From Myxococcales bacterium (GTDB lineage Bacteria; Myxococcota_A; Bradymonadia; UBA7976; UBA1532): DNA of 64,000 nucleotides. Position 1 is the stretch's first letter. Each line of letters opens with the position of its first letter. Below, in pieces: positions 1 through 8,451 of this stretch. The stretch lies in assembly GCA_020633555.1 (NCBI GenBank), contig JACKDL010000001.1, forward strand, positions 1 through 64,000, given 5' to 3'. The position numbers and the translations under genes were made by a program. Below the pieces are notes generated by a model. That model saw only the letters and a program-made list of their open reading frames with translations, did no database searches and was not told where the DNA came from.

Positions 1-1833
1 GTGGTGCCCCATGGCGTAGACGCCGGCCTCGGTGGCGTCGGGTCGCAGCACCCAGCCGCTCCCGTCCCGCACCACCTGGCCCATCGGCGCCGTGCGGCTG
101 TCGGCCCGCCACTTCGGCGTCACGTCGGCGGGGGCCACGCCGGCCAGGATCATCGGCGCGCTCAGGCGTGACTCCGGGCCGTGGCAGGCCAGGCAGTCCT
201 TCACCGCCGTGCCGCGGGTGCCCACCCCGTGGTGCAGACCCACGGGCTGGATCTGGCCCTCGATGCGGGGATCCACCACCCCCGCGCCCCGCAGGCGGGT
301 GGCCACGGTGGCCACCCGCGCCGGGGTGTCGAGCACCAGCTCGGCCTCGGCCAGGGCGCCGTCGCCGTCCCGGTCCAGCGCCTTGACCAGCGCGGGGGGG
401 TGGGTGCCGTGGTCCAGCCAGGCGGCCTCGAGCTCCGTACGGGTGACGGGCGCGCGGCCGGTCCCGGCCGCCTTCGTCCACAGCCAGGTGGTGTGCAGGT
501 TGTGGGGCCCCAGCCGGGTCTGGCCGTCGGCGTCGGTGCGCGGCAGCAGCACGGGGCGGGTGGGCTCGATGATCCGGTGGGCGTCGCTGGGGGCCCCGGT
601 GAGCCCGCGCCAGACGACCCGGGGCTCGCCGGTGGTGGTCAGCACGGTCCAGTCGGTGCTCTCGCGGGCCGGCGCGTGCATGGCGGGCACATGGCAAGCC
701 TCACACTGGAGCTGCTGAAAGTGGCGATCGGCGTAGGGCAGCCAAGGGTGCGAGCCGCCGGGCTCGTGGCAGTCCTGGCAGCCGCGCTGGCCCCCGTCCA
801 GGGCGTCCGAGGTGGCGAACTGCGCGCTCGAGCCCTTCTGAAGCCGGTGGTCGGGGCGCTGCAGGAACGCCTTCAGCGAGGGCGCCCGGGCGTCGCCCCG
901 CAGGTGCCCTGGCCGCGTGCCGCTGACCTCGCGGAACGTCGCCGGGTTGTTGGCGGCGGGGTGGCAGTCCACGCAGTCCACCATGCGCTCGGCGTGCACG
1001 TCCCAGGGGCGCCCCAGCTCGGCCTTGCCGCGAAGGTTCAGCTCGGACTGCCGCAGGCGCTGGGCCGAGAACACCTGCCCCGTCAGCGCGGTGAGGGGGC
1101 CGGTTGTGGCGGGGGCCCAGGTCACGGGCGCGCGGAAGGCGGGGGTCATGCCGTGGCACTGCCCGCACTGGGCAGCGCCAGGGCCCGCCAGGCCCAGCGC
1201 GCCGCTGGGGACGGCGCCGTCCTCATCCAAGGCGGCCGCGTTGAGCGTGTAGCCGGGATGGGCGTCAGTACCCGAGCGGATCACCAGGGGCTGGTCGCCC
1301 ACCTTCACGCGGCCCAGGGTCGCCGTGGTGGCCCAGGCGAAGGCCCCCGCTGCGAGCGCCACCCGGCGGCCGGCGTCGTCGGGGGCCTGCAGGTGACACA
1401 GGAAGCAGTTCGCCTCGACGAGGTCGGCGGCCGGCCCCCCGCCGGCGTGGCGCGGCGTACGGCGGATCCAGCCTGCCAGATCCAGATCCTGCGCGGCGGC
1501 CTCCGGTGGCGTGAAGCGGTCGTAGGTCAGCGGATCGAAGCGCCCCAGCAGGCCCGGGCCCGAGTCCCAGGCGGGCGCTCCGGCGGGCGCCGGCTCCCCG
1601 GCGCCCACGGTGAAGTGGTCGCCGTGGGTGGCCACGTACTGGCTGTCGTGGCAGCCGTCGCAGCTCTTCAGGGCCGAGACCGGCTTGCCCGATCGGGCGG
1701 CGGGCTGGCCGTCGGCGTCCAGCAGCGGCACGGCCGGGTGCAGCTCGGCGGCGGCGGGGCCCGCGGTCAGGGCCGCCAGCGTCAATGCCACCTGCGTCCA
1801 CCCCCGCAGCGCCGTGGCGGTCGGGGCGATCAT
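1..1833 (-). CDS. Multiheme c-type cytochrome, 3' end outside the window
   Basis: Secreted electron-transfer protein. The ATG at 1833 follows an excellent AGGAGGT ribosome site and overlaps the stop of the upstream octaheme gene as ATGA, so the two are translationally coupled. Residues 1-29 form a signal peptide ending in AGPAAA. The 611 visible codons hold seven CXXCH heme sites (CDGCH, CFLCH, CGQCH, CVDCH, CQDCH, CEACH, CLACH), and the frame stays open to the left edge, so more may follow. A segment with DRDGDGALAEAEL resembles an EF-hand-like calcium loop, unusual inside a cytochrome. The protein is probably the electron partner of the coupled octaheme enzyme. I do not recognise its exact family. 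Confidence 0.85.
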   Translation of the reverse strand, partial: MIAPTATALRGWTQVALTLAALTAGPAAAELHPAVPLLDADGQPAARSGKPVSALKSCDGCHDSQYVATHGDHFTVGAGEPAPAGAPAWDSGPGLLGRFDPLTYDRFTPPEAAAQDLDLAGWIRRTPRHAGGGPAADLVEANCFLCHLQAPDDAGRRVALAAGAFAWATTATLGRVKVGDQPLVIRSGTDAHPGYTLNAAALDEDGAVPSGALGLAGPGAAQCGQCHGMTPAFRAPVTWAPATTGPLTALTGQVFSAQRLRQSELNLRGKAELGRPWDVHAERMVDCVDCHPAANNPATFREVSGTRPGHLRGDARAPSLKAFLQRPDHRLQKGSSAQFATSDALDGGQRGCQDCHEPGGSHPWLPYADRHFQQLQCEACHVPAMHAPARESTDWTVLTTTGEPRVVWRGLTGAPSDAHRIIEPTRPVLLPRTDADGQTRLGPHNLHTTWLWTKAAGTGRAPVTRTELEAAWLDHGTHPPALVKALDRDGDGALAEAELVLDTPARVATVATRLRGAGVVDPRIEGQIQPVGLHHGVGTRGTAVKDCLACHGPESRLSAPMILAGVAPADVTPKWRADSRTAPMGQVVRDGSGWVLRPDATEAGVYAMGHH

Positions 1834-3452
1834 TGCGCCACCTCCTGCCCGGTGAAGGGCGCCGTTTCGTCCACCAGCCCGTTCTGCAGCCGGCCGCCCA
1901 CCTGCGCCGGATCGCCGGGGTAGCCCAGGGCAGCCCAGTCGAGGCGTCCGGGCTCGCCGTCGGTGGGGTGGCAGTCGTTGCACTGCAGGGCCTCGTCCGC
2001 GGCGCCCACCATGTGAACCTGCGGCCAGTACATGGCGGTCTCGGCCCACCCGAAGTTCGGGCCGCCGGTCTCCTGGCCGCTGTAGGGCAGGCCGTGGATC
2101 TCGGTGCCCCGCAACAGCGCCTGGTGCCAGCGCTCCTCCACCGTGTGCTGCTGCTTCTGGGTCATGCCCCAGAAGCCGTCCGCCCCGAAGGTCTTGGGGA
2201 TGAGCAGGTACTTGTGGCTCAGGTCGTAGGGCTGCTTCCCGCGGTGGATCTTGAAGGGGAAGATGCGCGCGGTGGGATCGCGCACGTCGCCGCGCGGTGG
2301 GTTCAGCGCCAGCACCTGCGAGGGATCGAAGGCGCCGCCGCGCAGGTAGCGATCGGCGAAGCCGTTGTACCAGGCGTACTCGGGCGTCAGGTCGTGGGCG
2401 TAGCGGAACTGCCCCTTGATGTCCTTGTACTCGTGGGGATCCTCGATGCCGAAGCGGGCCATGCCCTCGGCCTGCGGGTAGCCCGCCCGCGACCAGTCCC
2501 ACCACACCTTCGTGGCCGCGCGCTTCGCCACCACGGGGATGTGGCAGGTCTCGCAGGCCACCGCGTGGGTGTGGGCGTTCAGGCGGTCCTGGGCGTGGGG
2601 CTCGGGGTCGTGGCAGTCGGTGCAGCGCACCACTCGCGAGGGCTCGACGCTGACGCCCATGGAGTGCCCGCGGATGGCGTGGTCGGTGGTGCGGTGGCAG
2701 TCCGTACACACCAGGCCGTGGCGGCCCATGTGCACGTCCACGTCCTCGTCGGGCTGGTACATGAAGCCGTTCAGATCCCCGTGCTTCACGGCGTCACCGC
2801 CGCCGCCCGAGAAGTGGCAGCTCCCGCAGTTGTCGCGGGTGGGGTTGCCCACCGAGCGGGCCACGGCCAGCAGCGCGTCCACCCGGTAGTCGGGGTTTGA
2901 CGCCTCGCCGTCCTTGGGGGGCGCCGGCTCCTTCGGGTAGCCCGCGGCGGGCCCGGCCTTCACATAGCTGCCGGTCTGTTCGTGGCAGACCAGGCAGTCC
3001 ACGTTGGTGGGCTCCTCGAAGTCGAAGGTGTCGTCCTTCCAGCCGTAGCCGGGGTGGCAGCTCGTGCAGCGGGGCGTGTTCGACTGCACCGAGATGCAGA
3101 AGTTGTTGATCAGGTTGGCTTTCCCGATACGCACCGGCTCGCCGCCAGCCTTCGGCGTGACGGTGTCGCCCTTCCAGTGCCAGTGGGCGGTGCCCATGAC
3201 CTCGTGGGCGTCCCTGGGGTGGCACTCCAGGCAGCGCGCCGTGACCCGGTGGGCCAGCGCCTGGGTGTCGCCCTGCACGTCGGCAAAGTCGGCCGGGTCG
3301 AAGAAGCCGCTGTGATCCACATGGTCGGGCCGGGCGGGCATCCGGGCCCAGGGATCATCCCGCGGGGGCGCCTCGGGGCGGGCCAGCAGCCAGCCGCCGG
3401 CGGCGATGAGCGTCACGGGGACGAGCAAGGGGAAGAGCAGGGCGGGTCTCAT
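1830..3452 (-). CDS. Octaheme c-type cytochrome, tetrathionate reductase (OTR) family
   Basis: A periplasmic octaheme protein of about 540 residues. Eight CXXCH sites are visible: CLECH about 74, CTSCH 129, CLVCH 153, CGSCH 209, CTDCH 249, CTDCH 277, CETCH 300 and CNDCH near 505. The segment NNFCISVQSN just before the second heme is, from memory, a hallmark of the Shewanella-type octaheme tetrathionate reductase family, whose members reduce tetrathionate, nitrite or hydroxylamine in vitro. The preferred start is the ATG at 3452, preceded by GGAGGTGG and giving a clean N-terminal hydrophobic segment (LLFPLLVPVTLIAAGGWLL). A start 17 codons upstream is possible but lacks these features. It is coupled to the following multiheme gene. 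Family assignment is fairly sure; the in vivo substrate is inference. Confidence 0.8.
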   Translation of the reverse strand: MRPALLFPLLVPVTLIAAGGWLLARPEAPPRDDPWARMPARPDHVDHSGFFDPADFADVQGDTQALAHRVTARCLECHPRDAHEVMGTAHWHWKGDTVTPKAGGEPVRIGKANLINNFCISVQSNTPRCTSCHPGYGWKDDTFDFEEPTNVDCLVCHEQTGSYVKAGPAAGYPKEPAPPKDGEASNPDYRVDALLAVARSVGNPTRDNCGSCHFSGGGGDAVKHGDLNGFMYQPDEDVDVHMGRHGLVCTDCHRTTDHAIRGHSMGVSVEPSRVVRCTDCHDPEPHAQDRLNAHTHAVACETCHIPVVAKRAATKVWWDWSRAGYPQAEGMARFGIEDPHEYKDIKGQFRYAHDLTPEYAWYNGFADRYLRGGAFDPSQVLALNPPRGDVRDPTARIFPFKIHRGKQPYDLSHKYLLIPKTFGADGFWGMTQKQQHTVEERWHQALLRGTEIHGLPYSGQETGGPNFGWAETAMYWPQVHMVGAADEALQCNDCHPTDGEPGRLDWAALGYPGDPAQVGGRLQNGLVDETAPFTGQEVAQ

Positions 3453-3523
3453 GGGCCACCTCCGGCAGCGCGACGCGCTCCGGTTGGGCAAAAGGCGGGC
3501 CACGCCCGGAGAATGGGGCTCTG

Positions 3524-3556
3524 CGACAACTATGTCGATAATCGAATATCATTTAG
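3524..3556. promoter_or_regulatory. AT-rich dyad cluster upstream of the octaheme cytochrome operon
   Basis: This is a conspicuous AT-rich island in otherwise very GC-rich DNA, 70-100 bases upstream of the octaheme start. It holds two overlapping inverted repeats: CGACA-ACTA-TGTCG (3524-3537) and TCGAT-A-ATCGA (3535-3545). The position and base composition fit the promoter and operator of the minus-strand cytochrome pair. No sigma factor or regulator family can be assigned from sequence alone. Confidence 0.4.
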
Positions 3557-3684
3557 TCACCGCGAGGTAGCGCTCGCGGTCGGGTGGGTCACCCATGACG
3601 CAGTGCGGCATTGCGCGGGCCTGTGCGGCGCCGTGGGCAGTGCAGGTGCAGTTTCTCGGGGATCACCCGAAGGTAACAACCGGC

Positions 3685-4869
3685 TCAGGGCCGCCCGAGG
3701 GCCGCCGCCAGGTCGATGCGTGCGGCCTCTGCGGCCACGCCGGCCAACGCCCGTCGCAGGGCCAACTCTTCCAACGCCTGCTGCAGCGCCAGCCGCTCGG
3801 CCGGATCGGCGCCCCCGCGGGTCGCTTCGTCCAGCAGAGCGCCCGCGGACCGGCCGTCGGGCAGCTCGGCCGCGCCCGCCTGGGCCGCGCTCAGGCGGGC
3901 GCGGGCCCTCGCGACCCCGTCGGCCACGGCCCGTCGGGCGGCGGCCAGCCGGGCCACCTCGCGATCTCGGACCGCCCGTGTGCGGTCCGCCTCGAAGGGC
4001 TTGCCGAGCTCGAAGGACAGGCCCGCCAGCACCCGGTCGCTCTGGTCGGGCTCGCGGTCGTACAGCAGCTCGAAGTACCCCGGCCAGGCCCAGCCCTCGC
4101 GCCGGTCGCCTTCGGCCTGTGCCTGCTGCTGGGCCGCCAGGGCCTGGGCGGCCTGGACCTGGGGGTGGTCGTCCACCGCGCCGCCAGACGGGGGCGCGCA
4201 GGGGGCGTCGCCCGGGAGCCCCTCGCCGGCGTACAGGCGCAGCACGTCGGTGGCGGCGGCCAGCGCCGCGCGGGCCTCGGCCACCTCGGCCCGGGCCACC
4301 GACGTGGCCAGGGCGGCGCGGGTGCTGGCCACGGCCGACGCCAGGCCGGCGGCCTGCTTGCGCTCCACGAAGGTCTGCTCGGCCTGGCGCCGGGCCGCGG
4401 CGCGCTCGGCCGCCGCGAGCACCAGCCGGGCGCGGCGCCAGTCCAGGTGGGCCTGCCGGACCGTGGCGGCCACCTCGGCCTCGATCAGCCGCAGCTCGGC
4501 CTGGGTCAGCGCCACGCCCGCCTCGCCCGCAGCCTCGGCCGCGTCCGTCACGCCAGGCCGGGGCAGGGCCCACCGTAGGCCCACCCGCAGGTCGTCGCCG
4601 GGGCTGCGCACGTTGTCGCGCACCCGCAGCGCGGGGAAGGGCGAGGGCAGGCCCACCTGGGCCTCGGCCCGGGCCACCGCTTCGCCCCGCCGCGCCGCCT
4701 CCAGGGCGGGGTGCCGGGCCAGCACCGCCTGTACCAGAGGCTCGCAGCCACCCGGCGCCTGGGCCAGTGGGGGCGGGGCCGACCAGGTGGGCAACGGGGC
4801 GGCGGGCTGGTAGCAGCCGGGCAGGCACAGGGCGGGCAGGGCGACCAGGAGCTTCCGCAGACGCCTCAC
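3685..4869 (-). CDS. TolC-like outer-membrane efflux lipoprotein
   Basis: Predicted outer-membrane component of a tripartite export system, 394 residues. The GTG at 4869 overlaps the stop of the HlyD-type gene (GTGA) and yields MRRLRKLLVALPALCLPGC, a lipoprotein signal with the lipobox cysteine at residue 19. The rest is rich in Ala, Arg, Glu and Leu and reads as two long helical halves with heptad-like spacing, as in TolC/OprM-type proteins (about 410-490 residues, so slightly short). It is the last gene of the VTC-DUF4956-HlyD-TolC operon, with no strong terminator behind it. The longer frame upstream is antisense noise. Family call is good; substrate unknown. Confidence 0.75.
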   Translation of the reverse strand: MRRLRKLLVALPALCLPGCYQPAAPLPTWSAPPPLAQAPGGCEPLVQAVLARHPALEAARRGEAVARAEAQVGLPSPFPALRVRDNVRSPGDDLRVGLRWALPRPGVTDAAEAAGEAGVALTQAELRLIEAEVAATVRQAHLDWRRARLVLAAAERAAARRQAEQTFVERKQAAGLASAVASTRAALATSVARAEVAEARAALAAATDVLRLYAGEGLPGDAPCAPPSGGAVDDHPQVQAAQALAAQQQAQAEGDRREGWAWPGYFELLYDREPDQSDRVLAGLSFELGKPFEADRTRAVRDREVARLAAARRAVADGVARARARLSAAQAGAAELPDGRSAGALLDEATRGGADPAERLALQQALEELALRRALAGVAAEAARIDLAAALGRP

Positions 4870-6833
4870 GGGCTCACCGTCACCCACCGGGGCGGATCGC
4901 TGTCGAACAGCACCATCACGCCCTGCGGGCCGGCCAGCAGCCCTTCGGGCTTCAGATCGGGCCAGCAGGCCACCGGCTCGGGGCGGTGTTGGGGCGGCAG
5001 CGGCCAGGGCAGGCGCCACAGGCACCCGCGGGCCGGCCCGGCGGCGAGCGTGCTGGTGGCCCACAGGGTGCTGCCCTCGAGCAGCAGCTCGCTGAACCCG
5101 CCGGGGGCGCCGTCGGCGCCGGTGGGCAGCACGAGCTCGGCCACCGGGGTCACCGGCACCGGCTTCCCGGCGGCGGCCGCCGCAGGATCGGCGATGCGCC
5201 ACAGCCGGGCACCGCCCTGGGCCCCGAGCGGCGCCTTCAGGCCCAGCAGCAGGCCGCCGTCGGCCCAGGTCATGGCCTCGACGTCCAGGGCGTCCTGCTC
5301 CGCCGGCGTCAGCCCGGCGCTCAGGACCTCGAAAAGGGGCGCCGCCGCCAGCGCGTGCAGCCGACCCGAGCCCCAGCGGGCACGGATGAGCGGCTGCCGC
5401 TTCGGCTTGCGCTTGCCCTTCTTGTTCAAGCTGTTCGAGGCCAGCAGCCACAGGTCGCCGGCGGGGTCGCGGGTGGCCGACTCCAGGTCGCTCACACCCT
5501 TGGCGAAGCCCAGCCCCTCCAGGCCCTCGATGGGCACGGGGGCCGGGCTCACCTGGCCGGCGTGATCCACCCGGAACACCCAGGGGCGATCCTCGCTCGG
5601 CTGGTCTTCCAGGCCGGTGTCATCGCTGACCACCAGGGCCGCCCCCAGCTCGGCCAGCCACACGCCGCCGCTGGGCTCGAAGCGGCTCACCCGGCTCAGG
5701 GCCTCGGGCACCGCCAGCGGGCGGGGGCCCGGCGGCGCCGGCTTGTCGGCCGCCTGAGCCCCCGCGGGCCCATCGCGGAGCACGAGCTGCACGGGCTCGC
5801 CGGCCACCAGATCCGCCGCGGCGCTGTCCAGGCGCACATAGGCGGGGCGGCCGTAGGCCGGCTGGTTGGCGGTGCGCCACAGGTGCGCGGGCAGCGCCTC
5901 GACCGCGGGGCCCAGCCGCTCCACCCGCCCGCTCAGCACCAGCCGCCCCCGGCGGGCGCGCACTTCCACCGCCTGCCCGGGCTCCAGCCGGTCCACCAGC
6001 ACCGTGGGGCTCCAGGCCACCACCTGATCCGACGGCGCCCGCAGGGTGATCACCGGCTCGCCGGCGGTCACCGCGTCGCCCTGGCGGTGGCGCACCTCGG
6101 CCACGCGGCCGGCCACGCTGGCCCGCAGCACGCGGGCCTCGCGGCGCAGCAGCAGGCCTTCCAGCCGGCGGCGCTGCACCTCCACCTCGGCGCTCAGCGG
6201 CTTCAGGCGCACCTCGACGCTGGCGTCGTCCACCGCGGCCAGGGCCTGCTCCACCTGCTCGGTCAGGGTGCGCCAGGCGGCCACCTGCCGGGGGGCCTGG
6301 GCGCTCGCCTGCGCCAGGGCGCGCTCGCGGGCCCGCAAGCTCGTCAGGTGATCCACGGCGGTCAGGCCGGCCTGCAGGGCGCCCTCCAGGCGGTCGAGCT
6401 GGCTCACCAGGGCCTCGCGCTCGGCCTGGCCCACCGCCCGCGAGGCGTGCACGTCGGCCAGGTGGGCCCGCGCCTGGGCCAGCCGCGCCTGGGTGTCCAG
6501 GGCCTCCTGGCGCAGGCTGGTGCGCAGGGCGGCGCCCTCGGCCTCCACCCGATCCACCAGCGCCGCGAGCTCGGCCCGGGCCACCGCCAGCTCGGCGTCC
6601 AGATCGTCGGTGCGCAGCCGCGCCAGGGCCTGCCCGGCGGTCACCGGTTGGCCCGGCTCCACCAGCACCGCCTGCACCCGGCCGGCCTCGGGGGCCGCCG
6701 CCACGTGGGTGGCGGCCTCGATCATGCCCACCAGCGGGGCCTTGGCCGGGCGCTGCTGCCACCACAGCACACCCGCGCCGGCCACCGCCGCGATCCAGCT
6801 CAGCCCCGCCGCCGTGGCACGCCAGCCCCTCAC
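4866..6833 (-). CDS. HlyD-type membrane-fusion protein with C-terminal DUF3616-like domain
   Basis: A 655-residue periplasmic adaptor. The GTG at 6833 overlaps the DUF4956 stop (GTGA). Residues about 8-24 form a membrane anchor, followed by a first lipoyl half (AAPEAGRVQAVLVEPGQPV), a long Ala/Glu/Arg-rich coiled-coil hairpin (about 75-235), a second lipoyl half (ASVAGRVAEVRHRQGDAV) and a beta-barrel region. From about residue 373 the protein changes character: motifs such as VSDLESATRD, DVEAMTWADGGLLLGLKAPL and LWRI suggest a DUF3616 or esterase-like-phytase type beta-propeller. Such a fusion is not standard for HlyD proteins. Its neighbours suggest export linked to polyphosphate or another anionic polymer. 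The N-terminal assignment is firm, the C-terminal one tentative. Confidence 0.75.
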   Translation of the reverse strand: MRGWRATAAGLSWIAAVAGAGVLWWQQRPAKAPLVGMIEAATHVAAAPEAGRVQAVLVEPGQPVTAGQALARLRTDDLDAELAVARAELAALVDRVEAEGAALRTSLRQEALDTQARLAQARAHLADVHASRAVGQAEREALVSQLDRLEGALQAGLTAVDHLTSLRARERALAQASAQAPRQVAAWRTLTEQVEQALAAVDDASVEVRLKPLSAEVEVQRRRLEGLLLRREARVLRASVAGRVAEVRHRQGDAVTAGEPVITLRAPSDQVVAWSPTVLVDRLEPGQAVEVRARRGRLVLSGRVERLGPAVEALPAHLWRTANQPAYGRPAYVRLDSAAADLVAGEPVQLVLRDGPAGAQAADKPAPPGPRPLAVPEALSRVSRFEPSGGVWLAELGAALVVSDDTGLEDQPSEDRPWVFRVDHAGQVSPAPVPIEGLEGLGFAKGVSDLESATRDPAGDLWLLASNSLNKKGKRKPKRQPLIRARWGSGRLHALAAAPLFEVLSAGLTPAEQDALDVEAMTWADGGLLLGLKAPLGAQGGARLWRIADPAAAAAGKPVPVTPVAELVLPTGADGAPGGFSELLLEGSTLWATSTLAAGPARGCLWRLPWPLPPQHRPEPVACWPDLKPEGLLAGPQGVMVLFDSDPPRWVTVSP

Positions 6834-7513
6834 ACCGGCACGCTGGCGTCTTGCAGCAGCAGGCTGATGCCGCCCACGCCACCGACGCCCTGCAGCTCGG
6901 TCACCAGGGCCTCGCGCACGGCGCCGCGGCGCATGCGCACCTGGTACGCGTACTCCAGCACCTCGCCCTGGGCGCCGTCGCGCAGGGCCACCAGGGTGAA
7001 GGCGCGGCAGTGCCGATCCAGCACCGCCCGCAGGACGTCGGCCTGAGCCGCCTCGCGGGGCATCCAGAACCGCAGCATGCCGTCGTAGTGCTGCTGCCGC
7101 CCGAAGGGCGTCCACTCCACGGCCACGGCGGCCAGGCTGAAGGCCACGGTCCCCATCGCCGCGATGCCGTAGCTCTGCACCCCGGTGGCCACGCCCACGG
7201 CCAGCGACGCGAACACGAAGATCATGTCGCGGGCGTCGCGCACGTTGGTACGAAAGCGCACCAGCGCCATGGTGCCCAGGATCCCCAGACCCCGGGCCAG
7301 GTTGTCGCCGATGGCCAGCATGAGGACGGCCGCCACCACTGCGCCCAAGACCAGCGTCTGCACGAAGCTGCGCTGGTAGCTCAGCCCCTCGTAGGTGCGG
7401 TCGTAGACCACGGCGATGACCTGCCCGAGGGCGAAGGCGAGCAGGAGCGCCAGGGCGGCCTGGGCCGGGCTGGTGCCCTCCAGCCCCGTGGTCAGCAGGC
7501 TCTCCAGGCTCAC
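6830..7513 (-). CDS. DUF4956 family membrane protein
   Basis: An integral inner-membrane protein of 227 residues. The GTG at 7513 overlaps the VTC-domain stop (GTGA). The N-terminal part has about four hydrophobic segments (AALALLLAFALGQVIAVVY; TLVLGAVVAAVLMLAIG; FVFASLAVGVATGV; MGTVAFSLAAVAV) with the conserved loop GTMALVRFRTNVRD, a signature of DUF4956. A soluble C-terminal alpha/beta tail follows. In many bacteria DUF4956 genes sit beside VTC-domain polyphosphate polymerase genes, as here, so a role as membrane partner or channel for the polymer made by the neighbour is plausible, though unproven. The long N-terminal extension of the open frame is out-of-frame noise. Confidence 0.8.
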   Translation of the reverse strand: MSLESLLTTGLEGTSPAQAALALLLAFALGQVIAVVYDRTYEGLSYQRSFVQTLVLGAVVAAVLMLAIGDNLARGLGILGTMALVRFRTNVRDARDMIFVFASLAVGVATGVQSYGIAAMGTVAFSLAAVAVEWTPFGRQQHYDGMLRFWMPREAAQADVLRAVLDRHCRAFTLVALRDGAQGEVLEYAYQVRMRRGAVREALVTELQGVGGVGGISLLLQDASVPV

Positions 7514-8250
7514 GCCGCCCAAGGGGACCTCCGCGGCGAGGCGCCCGTCAGCCCCGAGGGGCCCAGGGCTTCGATGGCGGCGCCGTACTTCGAGAAGCCG
7601 GTGCGTTCGAGCTCGAAGCGGTGGATCAGGTCGCGGAACCACAGGGGCACCGCGGTCAGGCACTTCAGCTCGAGCACCACCCCCGAGTCGGCCGCCCAGC
7701 CGAAGCGGTGGGGTCGGTCGATGGGGGCGAAGTCGCCGTCGATGGGCACGGCCCAGCCGGTGGGGCGGGCGGCACACAGGTGATGGTCGAACGTGACCCG
7801 CACGTACTCGGCCTCGTCGCTGAGCCACGCCTCGCGCTCGTAGCGCACGAGCGCCGCGGGCTCCACGCCCAGCCGCAGGCAGAGGCCGGTGAACTCGTGC
7901 CAGGTGGGGTGATCGGGGGCCATGCGGGGGTCCAGCCAGGCCTCGGGCCAGCGGCCGCCGGGCAGCTTCATGCGCCGCTTGGCGATGACCTGCTTCACCC
8001 GGTGCTTGATCTCCACGAAGTGGGCCGGGCCGTCGTAGCGGCGCACCCGGAGCTTGAAGCGCTGGGGCTGGCGGTCCAGCGTCTCGCGGTACAGGCGGCG
8101 GTCGGGGGTGTCCAGGTACAGGCTGCAGATCCGGTACGGCCCGGCCAAGGCGGCCCGATCCAGCACGCAGTAGCGCGCCACGTGGGCGCGTACGGCGCGC
8201 ACCACGTCCACAGGCAGGCGGTACTTGAGCTCGTAGCGCTCCAGCTTCAC
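7510..8250 (-). CDS. VTC-domain polyphosphate polymerase-like protein
   Basis: A cytoplasmic catalytic domain of the VTC4/CYTH-like superfamily (triphosphate tunnel metalloenzyme fold), 246 residues. Visible family features are RYELKYRLP at the start, SLYLDTPDRRLY, FKLRVRRYD, FVEIKHRVKQVIAKRR, a late LELKCLTAVPLW strand and the C-terminal GFSKY. The basic and acidic tunnel residues carried by these motifs look intact, so the domain may polymerise ATP-derived phosphate. I chose the GTG at 8250, which has GGGAGG five bases upstream and begins directly at the domain; a TTG at 8364 would add 38 unconserved residues. First gene of a four-gene coupled operon. Confidence 0.8.
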   Translation of the reverse strand: MKLERYELKYRLPVDVVRAVRAHVARYCVLDRAALAGPYRICSLYLDTPDRRLYRETLDRQPQRFKLRVRRYDGPAHFVEIKHRVKQVIAKRRMKLPGGRWPEAWLDPRMAPDHPTWHEFTGLCLRLGVEPAALVRYEREAWLSDEAEYVRVTFDHHLCAARPTGWAVPIDGDFAPIDRPHRFGWAADSGVVLELKCLTAVPLWFRDLIHRFELERTGFSKYGAAIEALGPSGLTGASPRRSPWAA

Positions 8251-8306
8251 GGGGCCTCCCGGCTCACCTGAGGCAGCGGGGCAGGCCGCCGCCGACAGGT
8301 CACACC

Positions 8307-8319
8307 ATTGTTGCACAAT
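8307..8319. promoter_or_regulatory. Short AT-rich inverted repeat upstream of the VTC operon
   Basis: ATTGT-TGC-ACAAT is a perfect 5-bp inverted repeat with a 3-base spacer. It lies 57-69 bases upstream of the VTC-domain start in a 200-base gap that otherwise shows little. It is a candidate operator only. A TTGACG hexamer lies farther upstream on the minus strand, but no convincing -10 element follows it. Confidence 0.25.
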
Positions 8320-8451
8320 CGAGGCCACCAGCGCCCACTGCGCAAGCGCGGTTTCTTGCGTCAATCGCGCTTGGCGCCGGGGGCGGGGGCGTCGGCTGCG
8401 CTTGGCGGCCGGTCAGGCGGGCGGCTCGGGGGGGAGGCGGGCGGGGCCGCG

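Noticed and set aside
3640..3684. Possible terminator after the TolC-like gene
   Set aside because: The best stem is five base pairs (TCGGG/CCCGA) with no T-run.
2982..7046. Very long plus-strand open frame opposite the HlyD/TolC operon
   Set aside because: A GC-bias artefact: Pro/Arg/Gly/His-rich, no family features, and the opposite strand holds coupled, recognisable genes.
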